Shown one piece after another: positions 7,597 to 17,469 of a stretch of DNA of 64,000 bases (its first letter is position 1; every line of letters starts with the position of its first letter). Position numbers and translations under genes: made by a program. Under the pieces are notes generated by a model. It saw only the letters and a program-made list of their open reading frames with translations, searched no databases and was not told the origin of the DNA. Origin of the DNA: an uncultured Verrucomicrobiota bacterium (lineage in GTDB: Bacteria > Verrucomicrobiota > Verrucomicrobiia > Opitutales > Intestinicryptomonadaceae); the NCBI GenBank assembly GCA_949293415.1, contig CASFDK010000037.1, positions 1 to 64,000 on the forward strand, written 5' to 3'.

Positions 7597-8514
7597 TTAT
7601 TTTTCCGACATCAGTTTTTCCAACGCCGTCGAGTAGCACTTGATTGTGTTCGCAACCACTTCGGGCGGAAGCGCGGGCGCGGGCGGCTGCTTGTTCCAGC
7701 CGATACCCTCGAGGTAGTCGCGCACGTACTGTTTGTCGTACGACGACTGCGAACGTCCGATTTCGTATTTGTCGGCAGGCCAATAGCGCGACGAGTCGGG
7801 CGTGAGCACTTCGTCGATGAGGTACACTTTGCCGCTTTCGTCCGTACCGAACTCGAACTTCGTGTCGGCGAGGATTATTCCGCACTGGGCGGCTTTTCTT
7901 TCGCCCATATTGTAGAGATCGAGGCTCGCCTTTTTGATTTTGCCGAAGATTTCCGAGCCGAGCAGTTTTTCGCATTCGGCGTTTGTTATGGGCATATCGT
8001 GACCTTCCGCCGCCTTGGTCGTGGGGGTGAAGAGCGGTTCGGGCAGTTTCTGGCTTTCCTTCAGACCTGCGGGAAGTTCGAATTCGAAGAGTTTGCCCGT
8101 TTCTTTGTATTCCTTCCATCCGCTGCCCGCCAGATAACCGCGCGCGATTGCCTCGATGGGCATCGGCTTGAGCTTCTTGACAATCATCGACCTTTCGAGA
8201 AGTTCGGGGCGGTCTTTGAGAAGCTCGGCGAGCCTTTGAGAATGGTTGTCGACCAAATGCGTGGGCATAAATTTTGCCGCCTGTTCGAACCACCAGAGGC
8301 TGATTTGCGTAAGCAGAATACCCTTGCCGGGGACACCGTTGGGCATAATGGAGTCGAACGCGGAAATGCGGTCCGTCGCGACTATCAAAAGTTCGTCTCC
8401 GAGGTCGAAATTTTCCCTCACTTTGCCTTTTGCGATTTTCTTGAAAGGCAGGTTGTCAACCGACATAAGGGGTTCTTTGGGCAGATTGAATTTCATTCGG
8501 CTACTATCGAACAA
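7597..8514 (-). CDS. purC: Phosphoribosylaminoimidazole-succinocarboxamide synthase
   Basis: SAICAR synthetase converts CAIR, aspartate and ATP to SAICAR in purine synthesis. The protein has K-G-K-V-R-E-N-F near the N-terminus, the signature V-A-T-D-R-I-S-A-F-D-S-I-M-P-N-G and L-W-W-F-E-Q, all typical of the longer (~300 aa) eukaryote-like class. Three in-frame starts are possible: 8514, 8496 and 8466. The one at 8466 (MSVDNLPFKK) already contains the whole domain, and none has a strong ribosome site, so the extent of the N-terminus is uncertain. It is divergent from the MCP gene and ends at a strong terminator. Confidence 0.92.
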   Translation of the reverse strand: MFDSSRMKFNLPKEPLMSVDNLPFKKIAKGKVRENFDLGDELLIVATDRISAFDSIMPNGVPGKGILLTQISLWWFEQAAKFMPTHLVDNHSQRLAELLKDRPELLERSMIVKKLKPMPIEAIARGYLAGSGWKEYKETGKLFEFELPAGLKESQKLPEPLFTPTTKAAEGHDMPITNAECEKLLGSEIFGKIKKASLDLYNMGERKAAQCGIILADTKFEFGTDESGKVYLIDEVLTPDSSRYWPADKYEIGRSQSSYDKQYVRDYLEGIGWNKQPPAPALPPEVVANTIKCYSTALEKLMSEK

Positions 8515-8634
8515 CCCAGCGTATAAATCAAGTTTATTTGATTGGTGCGGGGATTGTATTTGTCTTGCAAGACGGGCGGGAGTCCGTAGGCTTTTCTGTT
8601 GTCGCCCGATGTTTGCCGCGCGGGGTTTTGCATT

Positions 8635-10869
8635 ATGAAGATACGCACTAAAATTCTACTATACGCCATATTGCCGATTTTTTTCGCCGATTTGACGATT
8701 GCATTTTTCAATCTGTACACGAACTACGACACTCTGAAAAACCTCACGGAGTCGAAGTTCGTGTCCGACACCGAGCTTATCGCCTCGCGCATTTCGGCGG
8801 GCAACGTGCGCGGGGTTTCGGTTTCGAAGGCGGCAGCGGAGAGCGCGTCGATACTTTTCGGCAAACGCGCCGAGAGCGTCAATCTCATAAGGGATTTGCT
8901 CGTCGAGTTTCCGATGTACATCGGTGCGAGCGTCGGCTACGAGGTCAACGCCGACCTTGCCGACTTCCGTACCGAGCAGGGGCTTAAGAATCTGCGCGAC
9001 GGCAAGCCCGTTACCGAAAACGGCGGCGTGGATGCGTACGACTTCGCCGCCAACAAAACTTCCGTGACGATGGACGAATGGATTGCCCGTTCCGAGGGCG
9101 GCAGGTTCATCGCCTACTGGAATCGCGCCAAGGGCGACCTGACGCTCGAACCGCTTATGAATGTGGACACGGCGATGTATTCGGCGGGTCTTCGCAAGAA
9201 AATGGAGTCGGGCGACAAGGATTCGTTTATGGTTACCGAGCCGTATCTGTACTCGAACAACGTGATGATGGTGGAGTATTCGTCGCCGATTTTCTTCGAT
9301 GGAAAATTCTCGGGGCAGGTCGCATTCGACCGCGATTTGTCTTCGATTTCCTCGATGCTTTCCGCCATGAAATCGTACAAGGGCGAGGACATATTCCTCA
9401 TCAGCGCGCAGGGCAGAATAATATCGGCAACCAAAAACGAAAACCTGCGCACGTTGTCAATCGACGACCTTCTGACCGACGAATCGGGCAATTTCACACT
9501 CGCGCTGATCCGCGACGAAAACGGTCAGCTTGTGCGCGACGACACGGGTTCGTCGAATATCGACCCGTCCAAGTATGCGACGACCTACCGCGATATGCTC
9601 AAGTCGGCGTTCGAAACTTCCAAAAATTCGATTCTCATCGACAACATCGAAAAGACCGTTTCGCGCTACCGCGACCCGTATACGCGCAAAACGTTCTGCG
9701 TGTCGCAGTCGCTCATCCGCCCCGGGAACTGGGTTGTGGTGCACGTCGTGCCCGAGGACGAGCTGCTCGAGCCGATTTACTCTTTGGTTTTGCGCGAAAT
9801 CTGCGCGGCGGCGGCGTTTCTTTTGGTAATGCTCTGCGTGCTTCTGCTGTCGCGCGGAATGCTCTCGCGCGTGGTGCGCGCCACTGCGGTAGCCGAGGAG
9901 ATTTCGCGCGGAAACTTTCGCGTGGACGCTTCCGCGGACGGTGCGTCGTCGGACGAAACGGGCAGGCTTTTGCGGTCGGTTAACAGGATGGCGTCGAAGC
10001 TCCGAGCCCTCGTTTTGCAGATAAGATTTGCGGCTATGAACATCGTCGATTCTACCGCCGACATCGAGAAGTCGTCCGAAAACTACGAAGACTGCGTGCG
10101 CGATTTCCGCGACGGTGCGGACGCGGTTTTCTCGGCGGTAAGACAGGCGAACGAAACTTCGGGTGCGTTGTGCCAAACCGCCGATTCTCTCGCCGAAAAC
10201 GCCGCCGACGGCGCGCAGCTTGCGGGCGAGGGCAGGCGCAGGATTTCGGAAATGGAATCGACAATCGGCGGGTTCTCGCGCAGCACTTCGGCGGTCTCGC
10301 GCAGACTTGCCATTATCAGCGAGCGTACGGCGAACATCAACACCGTCGTCACCGCGATTTCGAAAGTCGCCGAGGAAACCAACCTGCTTTCGCTCAACGC
10401 GTCAATCGAGGCGGAGAAGGCGGGTTCGTACGGCGTGGGTTTTGCGGTCGTCGCGCGCGAAATCGGCAGGCTCGCCGAGCAGACTGCGACGGCGGCGGAC
10501 GACATCGAAAGCATCGTAAGGGATATGCAGAACGCGGTTGAGTCGGGCGTGTCCGAGATGGACAGGTTCGCGGAGGAAATCAGGACGGGCGGCGCGGACA
10601 TAGGCAGGCTCATTTCCGATATGGACTCGCTCGCCGCAAGAATGCAGTCGATTGCCCCCCAGATTGAACGGCTGTCTTCGGGAATGCAAACGCAGCGCGC
10701 CGACCTCGAAAAGGCGGGCGATTTGATGGCGGCTCTCGGCGACGTTCTGAAACGCGCCAATTCGCTGATGCGCGACGTTTCGGGCGCGAGGACGCAGCTG
10801 CGCGAATCGGTCGAAAAACTTTCGGGCGAACTCTCCGCGTTCGACCCCGATTCGAAAGGAAACTTCTGA
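8635..10869 (+). CDS. Methyl-accepting chemotaxis protein (WspA-like position)
   Basis: About 744 residues from the ATG at 8635; the frame is open 12 codons further upstream, but this start places the first membrane helix (about 6-28) at the N-terminus. A large periplasmic sensor of roughly 350 residues follows, probably a dCache-type fold, then a second helix (about 385-403), a HAMP domain (about 404-456) and a cytoplasmic signalling coiled coil. The hairpin tip is at about residues 571-627, with [14 protein letters not shown] and [12 protein letters not shown]. It should sense an unknown ligand and control the CheA encoded downstream. It is first in a four-gene chemosensory operon, 1 bp before a CheW gene. 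Confidence 0.9.
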   Translation: MKIRTKILLYAILPIFFADLTIAFFNLYTNYDTLKNLTESKFVSDTELIASRISAGNVRGVSVSKAAAESASILFGKRAESVNLIRDLLVEFPMYIGASVGYEVNADLADFRTEQGLKNLRDGKPVTENGGVDAYDFAANKTSVTMDEWIARSEGGRFIAYWNRAKGDLTLEPLMNVDTAMYSAGLRKKMESGDKDSFMVTEPYLYSNNVMMVEYSSPIFFDGKFSGQVAFDRDLSSISSMLSAMKSYKGEDIFLISAQGRIISATKNENLRTLSIDDLLTDESGNFTLALIRDENGQLVRDDTGSSNIDPSKYATTYRDMLKSAFETSKNSILIDNIEKTVSRYRDPYTRKTFCVSQSLIRPGNWVVVHVVPEDELLEPIYSLVLREICAAAAFLLVMLCVLLLSRGMLSRVVRATAVAEEISRGNFRVDASADGASSDETGRLLRSVNRMASKLRALVLQIRFAAMNIVDSTADIEKSSENYEDCVRDFRDGADAVFSAVRQANETSGALCQTADSLAENAADGAQLAGEGRRRISEMESTIGGFSRSTSAVSRRLAIISERTANINTVVTAISKVAEETNLLSLNASIEAEKAGSYGVGFAVVAREIGRLAEQTATAADDIESIVRDMQNAVESGVSEMDRFAEEIRTGGADIGRLISDMDSLAARMQSIAPQIERLSSGMQTQRADLEKAGDLMAALGDVLKRANSLMRDVSGARTQLRESVEKLSGELSAFDPDSKGNF

Positions 10870-10870
10870 T

Positions 10871-11284
10871 ATGTTCGCGCTTGTATTCAGTGCTGGCGGC
10901 AAAAAGTATGGCATTGCGCTCGAAAACGTTTCGACCGTATCGCCTGCGTTCGACATCGTTCCCGACGCTTCGCGCCCAGCGCCGTTTGCCGGATGGCACC
11001 GCGTCGGCGGCGTTTCCCTGCCCGCGTTCGACCTGAACTACGCGCTGACATCGAAACCCGCCGCAAGACTGTTCGGCACGCGCCACATTATCGCCGATGT
11101 CGATTTCGGCGGCAGACCGCTGCGCATTGCGCTGATTGTCGAAAAAGTTTCGAACGTCGCGGAATTTCCCTCCCTCGAAAAGCCCGTCTACGACGCGGAG
11201 ACGGTTTCGTCGGACGGCGAAAAAATCGAACTTGTAGATGTCGCGGGGCTTTTGAAGGGAAGCCTGTTTGCCTATGGAGACTAA
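10871..11284 (+). CDS. CheW-like adaptor (WspB-like position)
   Basis: 137 residues forming a single CheW domain with little sequence outside it (L-V-F-S-A-G-G-K-K-Y-G-I-A-L at the N-terminus; R-V-G-G-V-S-L-P-A-F-D-L in the middle). CheW adaptors link receptors to the histidine kinase. It starts 1 bp after the MCP stop and its end overlaps the next gene (its TAA is at 11282-11284, the next ATG at 11274), which indicates translational coupling. Within the cluster it takes the place of WspB. The domain is rather divergent and lacks the usual G-x-x-x-L-R-G-x-x-x-P form. Confidence 0.75.
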   Translation: MFALVFSAGGKKYGIALENVSTVSPAFDIVPDASRPAPFAGWHRVGGVSLPAFDLNYALTSKPAARLFGTRHIIADVDFGGRPLRIALIVEKVSNVAEFPSLEKPVYDAETVSSDGEKIELVDVAGLLKGSLFAYGD

Positions 11285-11912
11285 AAAAAACGCTTTGCGC
11301 TGCTGGAACGTCGGCGGCATTTGGGGCGACTGCTCGTGTCCGCGGCTTGCGCGCGTCGTGCACTGCGTGAAGTGTCCCGTGTATTCCGCGGCTGCGGGCG
11401 AGCTTTTCGAACGTCCCATCCCCGCCGACTATTTCGACGAGTGGGCTGGCGCGTTCGAGCACCGTTCCGAAAGCCTTTCCGACGGGGCGGACGGGAGCGT
11501 GTTTTTGTTCTCGATTTGCGGGCGGCTATTCGCGCTGCCGTCGAAGTCGGTTTCGGCGGTCGTTTCGATGCGCATGATACACCGCATTCCCCACAGGCGC
11601 GACCCCGCGCTGCTCGGGCTTGCGAACATCAACGGCGACCTCGTTCCGTCGTTCGATTTGGCGAAGCTTTTTTCCGTTCCCGTTTCCGAAGAGCGACGCA
11701 GGTGCATAATCGTCTGTTCCGACGGCGGCGGCAAATTCGCGTTCGCGGCGGAATCGGCAAAGGGCGCGGTCAGACCCGATTCGGGCACTGCAGCGGCGGC
11801 GGATGTTTCCGACCCGTGGTATGTTGGCGGAAAATTCAAATTCGGCGGAGTCGATGCGATTCTTATCGACTATGAAATTTTAATCGGAGCAATCACGAAA
11901 AAACATCTATGA
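11274..11912 (+). CDS. CheW-like adaptor with N-terminal cysteine cluster (WspD-like)
   Basis: About 212 residues from the ATG at 11274 (a TTG two codons earlier is possible). The N-terminus carries a Cys-rich module, C-W-N-V-G-G-I-W-G-D-C-S-C-P followed by H-C-V-K-C-P-V-Y, with a W-A-G-A-F segment after it. This closely resembles the N-terminal part of WspD of the Pseudomonas Wsp system. The CheW domain spans about 65-205 with the L-G-L-A-N-I-N-G-D-L-V-P-S-F-D-L motif. The cysteines could bind a metal or act in redox sensing; this is inference. It overlaps both neighbours (ATGA overlap with the CheA gene). Confidence 0.8.
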   Translation: METKKNALRCWNVGGIWGDCSCPRLARVVHCVKCPVYSAAAGELFERPIPADYFDEWAGAFEHRSESLSDGADGSVFLFSICGRLFALPSKSVSAVVSMRMIHRIPHRRDPALLGLANINGDLVPSFDLAKLFSVPVSEERRRCIIVCSDGGGKFAFAAESAKGAVRPDSGTAAAADVSDPWYVGGKFKFGGVDAILIDYEILIGAITKKHL

Positions 11913-14485
11913 AAAACGACCCCTTTATGCTCGAGCTGTTCCTGAAAGAGGCGCGCGAACACTGCGCCGCTCTCGGGCGGGTACGCGACGGCGCGGCGGA
12001 CGCGGCTGCGGGGGCGAGTTCGGCGAATTCGCTCAAGGGCGCGGCGCGCATGCTCGGTTTTTCCGCCTACGCCGCAGTCTGCGAAAAAGTCGAGGACTTT
12101 CTTCTTTCGGCGGAGGGCGCGCGGAAATTCAACTCGGCGTTCTCGTTTGCGGTAGACGCGCTATCCAAGGCGGCGGCGCGCGGCGTGGCGGACGTGGAGG
12201 AGTGTATAGATTCGTCGAAGCCGCTTTTCGACGAAATTTTGAAGTCTGACTTCGGCGCGTCTGACGTTCCGTCGGGCGGCGCACCGAAGCCCGAAACCGC
12301 ATCCGCCGACAGGCTTCCGCCGATAGACGAGTCGATGAAAACGATTTTTTCGGAGGAGGTCGGCAACCAGCTTTCGTCGATTTCCTCCGCGCTCGTCGAA
12401 CTCGAGGACGACTTTTCCAATCCGCAAAAGCTCGAGCGTCTTATGCGCGCAAGCCACAGCCTCAAGGGGGCGGCGCGGGTCGTGGGGCTCGGCGACATCG
12501 TCGATTTTACGCACGAAATGGAAAACTGCTTTTCCGCAGCGCAAAATTCCAAAATCCGCATAAACTCCGACTCCCTCGACGTGTTTTTGGATTGCGCCGA
12601 TTTTATCGTCCGACTTCGCGACGACAATTTCGAGTCGATGAACCGTCCGCGTTTCGCCGAGCTCTTCGCGCAGCTCCGCGAAATAGAGGCGGGCGGAACG
12701 CCCAAGCGTGCACCCCGAAAATCTTCCGAGGAACAGCCGTCGGGCGGCGGCGCAAGGCGCGACGCGTACGTGAAGGTCTCGCCCGAGAGTCTCAGCTCGC
12801 TTATGGAGCTTGCCGCCGAAATACTCATCGAGAACAGGCGCGTGGAGCTTTACCGCGAATCGGCGGCGGCGATGAAAAGTTTGCAGGAGCAGATTGTGCG
12901 GCAGCTCGAAAACGCGATGAATTCGCTCGAGGGCACGCGCGGTTCGGACGCGGCGATGGCGCGGCTCGAGCAGTTGCGCAAGTCGATGCGTTCGCTTGTC
13001 GACACGGCGCGTACGCAGGCGGTTGCTCTCGGAGAGTACTCGCGCCGGAATGTCGCGCTTTCCGGCAGGCTCTATGCGGAGGTTTTGGCGAGCAGAATGC
13101 GCCCGCTCTCCGACGGGCTCACGGCCTTTCCGAGACTTGTGCGCGATTTGGCGAAAGAATCGGGCAAGAAAATCTCTCTCGAAATCCACGGCAAGGACGT
13201 TCCCGTAGACCGCGACGTTCTCGAAAATCTCGAAGCTCCGCTTACGCACCTTCTGCGCAACGCCTGCGACCACGGGATAGAAGCGCCCGAAATCCGAGCG
13301 GCGTCGGGCAAGCCGCAGACGGGAAAAATCGTCCTGAGCGCGTGGCATTCTGGGGGCTTTCTGATGCTGCGCATAGAGGACGACGGCGCGGGTTTGGACG
13401 AATCGAAAATCCGCGCGAAAATCCTCGAGCGGAAACTCGTCGCGCCCGAGATTCTCGAAAATATGCCCGCCGACGAACTTTTCGAATTTCTCTTCCTGCC
13501 CAATTTCAGCACGAAAGACGACATCACGCAGCTTAGCGGGCGCGGCGTGGGGCTCGACGTTGTGCAGTCTATGATGCGCGAGGTTGGCGGAAGCATTTCG
13601 GTCTCGACCGTCGCGGGGCGCGGGGCGATGTTTACGATGAAGCTTCCGGTTACGCGTTCGGTCGTGAAGGCGTTGACCGTGGAGATTGCGGGCGAGCCAT
13701 ACGCCTTTCCGTTGGCGCGCGTCTACCGAACGCTTAGGCTTGCGCCGTCCGAAATCGAAAACGCGGCGGACGGCTGTTTCTTCAATCTCGACGGCAGGCG
13801 TGTGCGCCTGTTCTCGGGGGCGGAGGTGCTCGGGTTCGGACGGCAGGCGCAGCGCACGGGCGGTGAAGTCTACGCTGTCGCGTCGGCGAACAAGGGCAAT
13901 GTATACGCGTTCGGGGTGGACGGACTGCCGAACGAGGTCGAACTTGTGGTGCGTCCGCTAAGCGCGGGGATCGGCAAGATTCCGTGCATATCTGCCGCTT
14001 CGCTCGACGAAAACGGACTGCCCGTTTTGATAATAGATGTCGACGACCTGATGGCGTATGCGGGAAAAATTTCGGCGCGCGCGGCTGATTTGGCGGAATC
14101 GGCAAATTCGGAGACTTCGGGGAGCAGACGCAAAATCCTCGTTGTGGACGATTCCGCAACGGTGCGCCAGACGCAGCGTAAAATTCTGGAGGGCGCGGGC
14201 TATGCGGTGGACACTGCGGTCGACGGAATGGACGGCTGGAATACTTTCAGGCTTTCTGACTACGATATGGTCGTAAGCGACGTCGATATGCCGCGAATGA
14301 CCGGCTTCGAGCTTGTCGAAAAAATAAGGTCGGTAAACGCTTCGATTCCCGTGGTGATAGTTTCGTACAAAGACAGAAGCGAAGACAGGGCGAAAGGAGC
14401 CGCCGCAGGCGCAAACGCCTACCTTACAAAAAACAGCTTTCAGGATGATTCCTTTTTGAAGACTGTCTGCACGCTTCTCGATTGA
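11909..14485 (+). CDS. Hybrid chemotaxis histidine kinase CheA-REC (WspE-like)
   Basis: 858 residues. In order: a degenerate HPt-like domain (about 1-110; N-S-L-K-G-A-A-R where His is expected), a second HPt with the phospho-acceptor His183 in S-H-S-L-K-G-A-A-R, a dimerisation helix pair (about 290-390), the HATPase domain with the N box H-L-L-R-N-A-C-D-H-G-I-E (447-458), D-D-G-A-G-L-D (491-497) and G-R-G-V-G-L-D-V-V (544-552), a CheW-like domain (about 580-720), and a receiver domain (about 742-858) with Asp791, Ser819 and Lys841. A CheA fused to a receiver is the layout of WspE-type kinases. Its output response regulator is not in the operon. Confidence 0.92.
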   Translation: MKNDPFMLELFLKEAREHCAALGRVRDGAADAAAGASSANSLKGAARMLGFSAYAAVCEKVEDFLLSAEGARKFNSAFSFAVDALSKAAARGVADVEECIDSSKPLFDEILKSDFGASDVPSGGAPKPETASADRLPPIDESMKTIFSEEVGNQLSSISSALVELEDDFSNPQKLERLMRASHSLKGAARVVGLGDIVDFTHEMENCFSAAQNSKIRINSDSLDVFLDCADFIVRLRDDNFESMNRPRFAELFAQLREIEAGGTPKRAPRKSSEEQPSGGGARRDAYVKVSPESLSSLMELAAEILIENRRVELYRESAAAMKSLQEQIVRQLENAMNSLEGTRGSDAAMARLEQLRKSMRSLVDTARTQAVALGEYSRRNVALSGRLYAEVLASRMRPLSDGLTAFPRLVRDLAKESGKKISLEIHGKDVPVDRDVLENLEAPLTHLLRNACDHGIEAPEIRAASGKPQTGKIVLSAWHSGGFLMLRIEDDGAGLDESKIRAKILERKLVAPEILENMPADELFEFLFLPNFSTKDDITQLSGRGVGLDVVQSMMREVGGSISVSTVAGRGAMFTMKLPVTRSVVKALTVEIAGEPYAFPLARVYRTLRLAPSEIENAADGCFFNLDGRRVRLFSGAEVLGFGRQAQRTGGEVYAVASANKGNVYAFGVDGLPNEVELVVRPLSAGIGKIPCISAASLDENGLPVLIIDVDDLMAYAGKISARAADLAESANSETSGSRRKILVVDDSATVRQTQRKILEGAGYAVDTAVDGMDGWNTFRLSDYDMVVSDVDMPRMTGFELVEKIRSVNASIPVVIVSYKDRSEDRAKGAAAGANAYLTKNSFQDDSFLKTVCTLLD

Positions 14486-14488
14486 GCC

Positions 14489-14517
14489 TTGACACACTTG
14501 CGTTCATTGGCGATAAC
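14489..14517 (+). promoter_or_regulatory. Sigma-70-type promoter for the glycosyltransferase gene
   Basis: TTGACA (14489-14494), a 17-bp spacer and GATAAC (14512-14517) lie just after the CheA stop and 30 bp before the next ATG. The match to consensus suggests that the glycosyltransferase is transcribed separately from the chemosensory operon. Confidence 0.6.
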
Positions 14518-14546
14518 TTGAACGAAAACCTTAACGATTGTTTCAA

Positions 14547-15284
14547 ATGGCGGAATACACTGTAATATGTATGAAGTGGGGCGACAAGTTCGGTCCGGAA
14601 TATGTCAACAGGCTCTACTCGATGGTTTCCCGCAACCTTACGTTGCCTTTCAAGTTCGTATGCTTTACCGACAACGGTGCAGGTATAAACAGGAATGTCG
14701 AGATACGTCCGCTTCCGGATATGGCATTACCTGACGGCAAAGAACGCGGTTGGCGCAAGCTTTCGACTTTTCGCGACGATATAGGTCTTTCGGGGCGTGT
14801 TTTGTTTCTGGACTTGGATACGGTTATTGTCGGCAATATCGACGATTACTTCACTCTAGACGGCGACTTTTGTTTAATGGCGCATTGGAGTCCGTCGAAG
14901 AAACAGGGGGTGGGGCAGACTTCCGTGTACCGTTTCGAGGCGGGCAAAGAACGCTTTTTATACGACTATTTTATGGAGCATATCGACGAGGTTAAGGCCG
15001 CCTACCGCCATGAACAGGCGTATGTCAGCGATATGATGTCGAAGACGGGAAGACTGAAGTTTTGGCCGAGCAAGTGGATGCCGAGTTTCAAGCACCAGTG
15101 TATGCGCCCGTTCCCGCTCTGCTATTTCTTCGATCCTGTGCTGCCTCCCGAGGCGAAAATCGTGGTCTTTCACGGCAATCCTACGCCCGATCAGGCAATG
15201 GCTGGCAGAACCAAGGGATTTTGGAAATCCATTATCCGCCACGTCCGCACGCCGCAGTGGTTGAGGGATAACTGGAAAGTATAG
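14547..15284 (+). CDS. Glycosyltransferase, GT8-like fold
   Basis: About 245 residues from the ATG at 14547 (an in-frame TTG lies three codons upstream). A GT-A type nucleotide-sugar-binding core is visible: V-C-F-T-D-N near residue 43, then L-F-L-D-L-D-T-V-I-V-G-N-I-D-D containing the DxD metal-binding motif, and a late V-V-F-H-G-N-P-T-P that resembles the C-terminal His motif of GT8 enzymes. It would transfer a sugar to an unknown acceptor, perhaps in envelope polysaccharide. It stands alone between the chemosensory operon and dnaK. Confidence 0.7.
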   Translation: MAEYTVICMKWGDKFGPEYVNRLYSMVSRNLTLPFKFVCFTDNGAGINRNVEIRPLPDMALPDGKERGWRKLSTFRDDIGLSGRVLFLDLDTVIVGNIDDYFTLDGDFCLMAHWSPSKKQGVGQTSVYRFEAGKERFLYDYFMEHIDEVKAAYRHEQAYVSDMMSKTGRLKFWPSKWMPSFKHQCMRPFPLCYFFDPVLPPEAKIVVFHGNPTPDQAMAGRTKGFWKSIIRHVRTPQWLRDNWKV

Positions 15285-15349
15285 ATTCGCGGATTATATT
15301 TTTCGACTCACCATTTCCTCCTTTCTATATTTGTATATATATGCGCGAA

Positions 15350-15364
15350 TGTCCCAGTGGGACA
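15350..15364. promoter_or_regulatory. 15-bp perfect palindrome upstream of dnaK (operator-like)
   Basis: TGTCCCA-G-TGGGACA lies 150 bp before the dnaK start in a 230-bp gap. Short arms, a one-base centre and no T run make an operator more likely than a terminator. No CIRCE element (TTAGCACTC-N9-GAGTGCTAA) is visible in front of dnaK or groES, so heat-shock control here is probably not HrcA-based, or the site is too divergent to recognise. Confidence 0.4.
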
Positions 15365-15474
15365 GTTGCGGAGTGGGCAATGTGTCAGAATGTCTCAAAA
15401 AGGTGCGGTTGTTCGGGTGTGCGGATTGCCGCTCGGGTTTTGCAAGTGTTTATTTATAAGGGTGTAGATCTGGT

Positions 15475-15501
15475 TTGATGGGAACTGGCACGCGGTATGC
15501 T
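15475..15501 (+). promoter_or_regulatory. dnaK: Promoter-like elements before dnaK
   Basis: Two readings overlap. TGGCACG (15486-15492) with GC at 15499-15500 has the GG-N10-GC spacing of sigma-54 promoters. TTGATG (15475-15480) with TATGCT (15496-15501) is a sigma-70-like pair with a short 15-bp spacer. Either would place the transcript start only a few bases before the ATG at 15515. AAGTAGG at 15504-15510 is the likely ribosome site, which argues for a start further upstream. Confidence 0.35.
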
Positions 15502-15514
15502 TTAAAGTAGGCAT

Positions 15515-17458
15515 ATGAGTAAAATATTAGGCATTGACTTGGGAACTACAAACTCCTGTATGGCGGTAATGGAAGGCGGAGAAAGCACCGTTATCCCCAA
15601 TCGCGAAGGCGGCAGAACAACGCCTTCGGTTGTTGCATTTACAAAATCGGGCGAAAGACTGGTCGGTCAGGCGGCAAAACGTCAGGCTATAACCAATCCT
15701 GCAAACACGATTTTTTCGGCAAAGCGTCTTATCGGGCGCAAATATTCGGAAGTAAAGGATGTCGCAGCCACGCTTCCGTACAAGGTCGTTGAAGGCGCGA
15801 ACGGCGCGGCAATGATTGAATGTCAGGTCGGCGACAAAACGCAGCGTTTCTCGCCCGCGGAAATTTCGGCGATGGTTCTTCAGCAACTGAAGGCGGACGC
15901 CGAGGCGTACTTGGGCGAAAAGATTACCGAGGCCGTCATCACGGTTCCCGCGTACTTCAACGACGCGCAACGTCAGGCGACAAAAGACGCGGGTACAATC
16001 GCGGGTCTTGACGTCAAGAGAATCATCAATGAACCTACTGCGGCTTCGCTCGCGTACGGTCTCGACAAGAAGAACGACGAGACAATCGCGGTCTACGACT
16101 TGGGCGGCGGCACGTACGATATTTCCATCCTCGAAATAGGCGACGGCGTATTCGAAGTTAAGGCCACCAACGGCGACACACAGCTTGGCGGCGACAACTG
16201 GGACTCCGCCATTATGGATTGGCTTATCGATACTTTCAAGAAAGACACGGGCATTGATCTGCACAACGATGCAATGGCTCTGCAGCGTCTGAAAGAGGAG
16301 TCGGAAAAAGCGAAAATCGCGCTTTCTTCGGCGCAGGAAACCGACATCAACCTGCCGTTCATCACGGCGGATGCAAGCGGTCCGAAACACTTGAACGTAA
16401 AGCTCACGAGGGCGAAACTCGAGCAGCTTACCGATTCGCTCGTCAACAGGACAATTAAGCCGTTTGACGACTGTCTGCGCGATGCGGGTCTTTCGAAGTC
16501 GGACATCGACGAGCTTGTTCTCGTCGGCGGTATGACGCGTATGCCCAAGGTAGTCGAAATTGCCGACCATCTGGCGGGCAAGGAAGCCCACAAGGGCGTA
16601 AACCCCGACGAAGTTGTTGCGCGCGGCGCGGCAATTCAGGGCGGTGTCCTCCAAGGCGACGTTCGCGATGTTCTGTTGCTCGACGTAACTCCGCTTACGC
16701 TTTCAATCGAAACTGCGGGCGGTGTTTCCACCCCGATGATTGAACGCAATACGACAATCCCGAAAAAGGCTTCGCAGATTTTCTCGACATACGCCGACAA
16801 CCAGACGGCTGTGGACATCAGAGTGTTGCAGGGCGAACGTCCGATGGCTCGCGACAACAAGCTTATCGGCAACTTCAGGCTCGACGGCATAGCTCCCGCA
16901 CCCCGCGGTCTGCCGCAGATTGAAGTAACGTTCGACATCGACGCAAACGGTATCCTCAACGTTTCGGCAAAGGACAAGAGCACGGGCAAGGAACAGAAAA
17001 TCACAATTACCAACAGCAGCGGTCTGAGCAAGGACGAAGTTGAAAACCTCCGCAAAGAGGCGGAATTGCACGCCGCCGAAGACGCGATGCGCAAGGAAAC
17101 GGCGGAAGTCCGCAACGAGCTCGATAACGTCATCTACCAGACGCAAAAGCAGGTTTCCGAAAACGGCGCAAACATGCCCGTCGACGCGAAACAGGCTCTC
17201 GAAAACGAGATAACCGCCGCAAAGCAGGTTCTCGACAAAGCCGATTCGACGAAGGACGAATTGAAGGCTGCGGTAGACAAGCTGATGAAGGTCTTGCAGG
17301 ACAACGCGCAGCATATGCAGCAGGCTCAGGCAAACGCGCAGGCTGGCGCGGGTGCGCAGCAGGCTCAGGGCGGTGCGGCTCAACAGGGCGGCAACGGCAA
17401 GGGCGGAGTTGATGCCGACTTCGAAGTTGTCGACGACGACAATCCCGACAAGAAATAG
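15515..17458 (+). CDS. dnaK: Chaperone DnaK (Hsp70)
   Basis: 647 residues, full length. The N-terminal ATPase motifs I-D-L-G-T-T-N-S-C (about 6-14), [11 protein letters not shown] and V-G-G-M-T-R-M-P are all present. The substrate domain begins after the [10 protein letters not shown] linker, and the C-terminus is a Gln/Ala/Gly-rich tail ending in the usual acidic [11 protein letters not shown]. DnaK binds unfolded segments in an ATP cycle with DnaJ and GrpE, neither of which is adjacent. It is followed at once by a strong terminator, so it is monocistronic, and groES-groEL follow on the same strand. Confidence 0.98.
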   Translation: MSKILGIDLGTTNSCMAVMEGGESTVIPNREGGRTTPSVVAFTKSGERLVGQAAKRQAITNPANTIFSAKRLIGRKYSEVKDVAATLPYKVVEGANGAAMIECQVGDKTQRFSPAEISAMVLQQLKADAEAYLGEKITEAVITVPAYFNDAQRQATKDAGTIAGLDVKRIINEPTAASLAYGLDKKNDETIAVYDLGGGTYDISILEIGDGVFEVKATNGDTQLGGDNWDSAIMDWLIDTFKKDTGIDLHNDAMALQRLKEESEKAKIALSSAQETDINLPFITADASGPKHLNVKLTRAKLEQLTDSLVNRTIKPFDDCLRDAGLSKSDIDELVLVGGMTRMPKVVEIADHLAGKEAHKGVNPDEVVARGAAIQGGVLQGDVRDVLLLDVTPLTLSIETAGGVSTPMIERNTTIPKKASQIFSTYADNQTAVDIRVLQGERPMARDNKLIGNFRLDGIAPAPRGLPQIEVTFDIDANGILNVSAKDKSTGKEQKITITNSSGLSKDEVENLRKEAELHAAEDAMRKETAEVRNELDNVIYQTQKQVSENGANMPVDAKQALENEITAAKQVLDKADSTKDELKAAVDKLMKVLQDNAQHMQQAQANAQAGAGAQQAQGGAAQQGGNGKGGVDADFEVVDDDNPDKK

Positions 17459-17469
17459 TTTCGGGTTTC

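Noticed and set aside
7447..8526. Plus-strand open frame opposite purC
   Set aside because: Antisense shadow of purC; GC-rich third positions in this genome create many such long frames.
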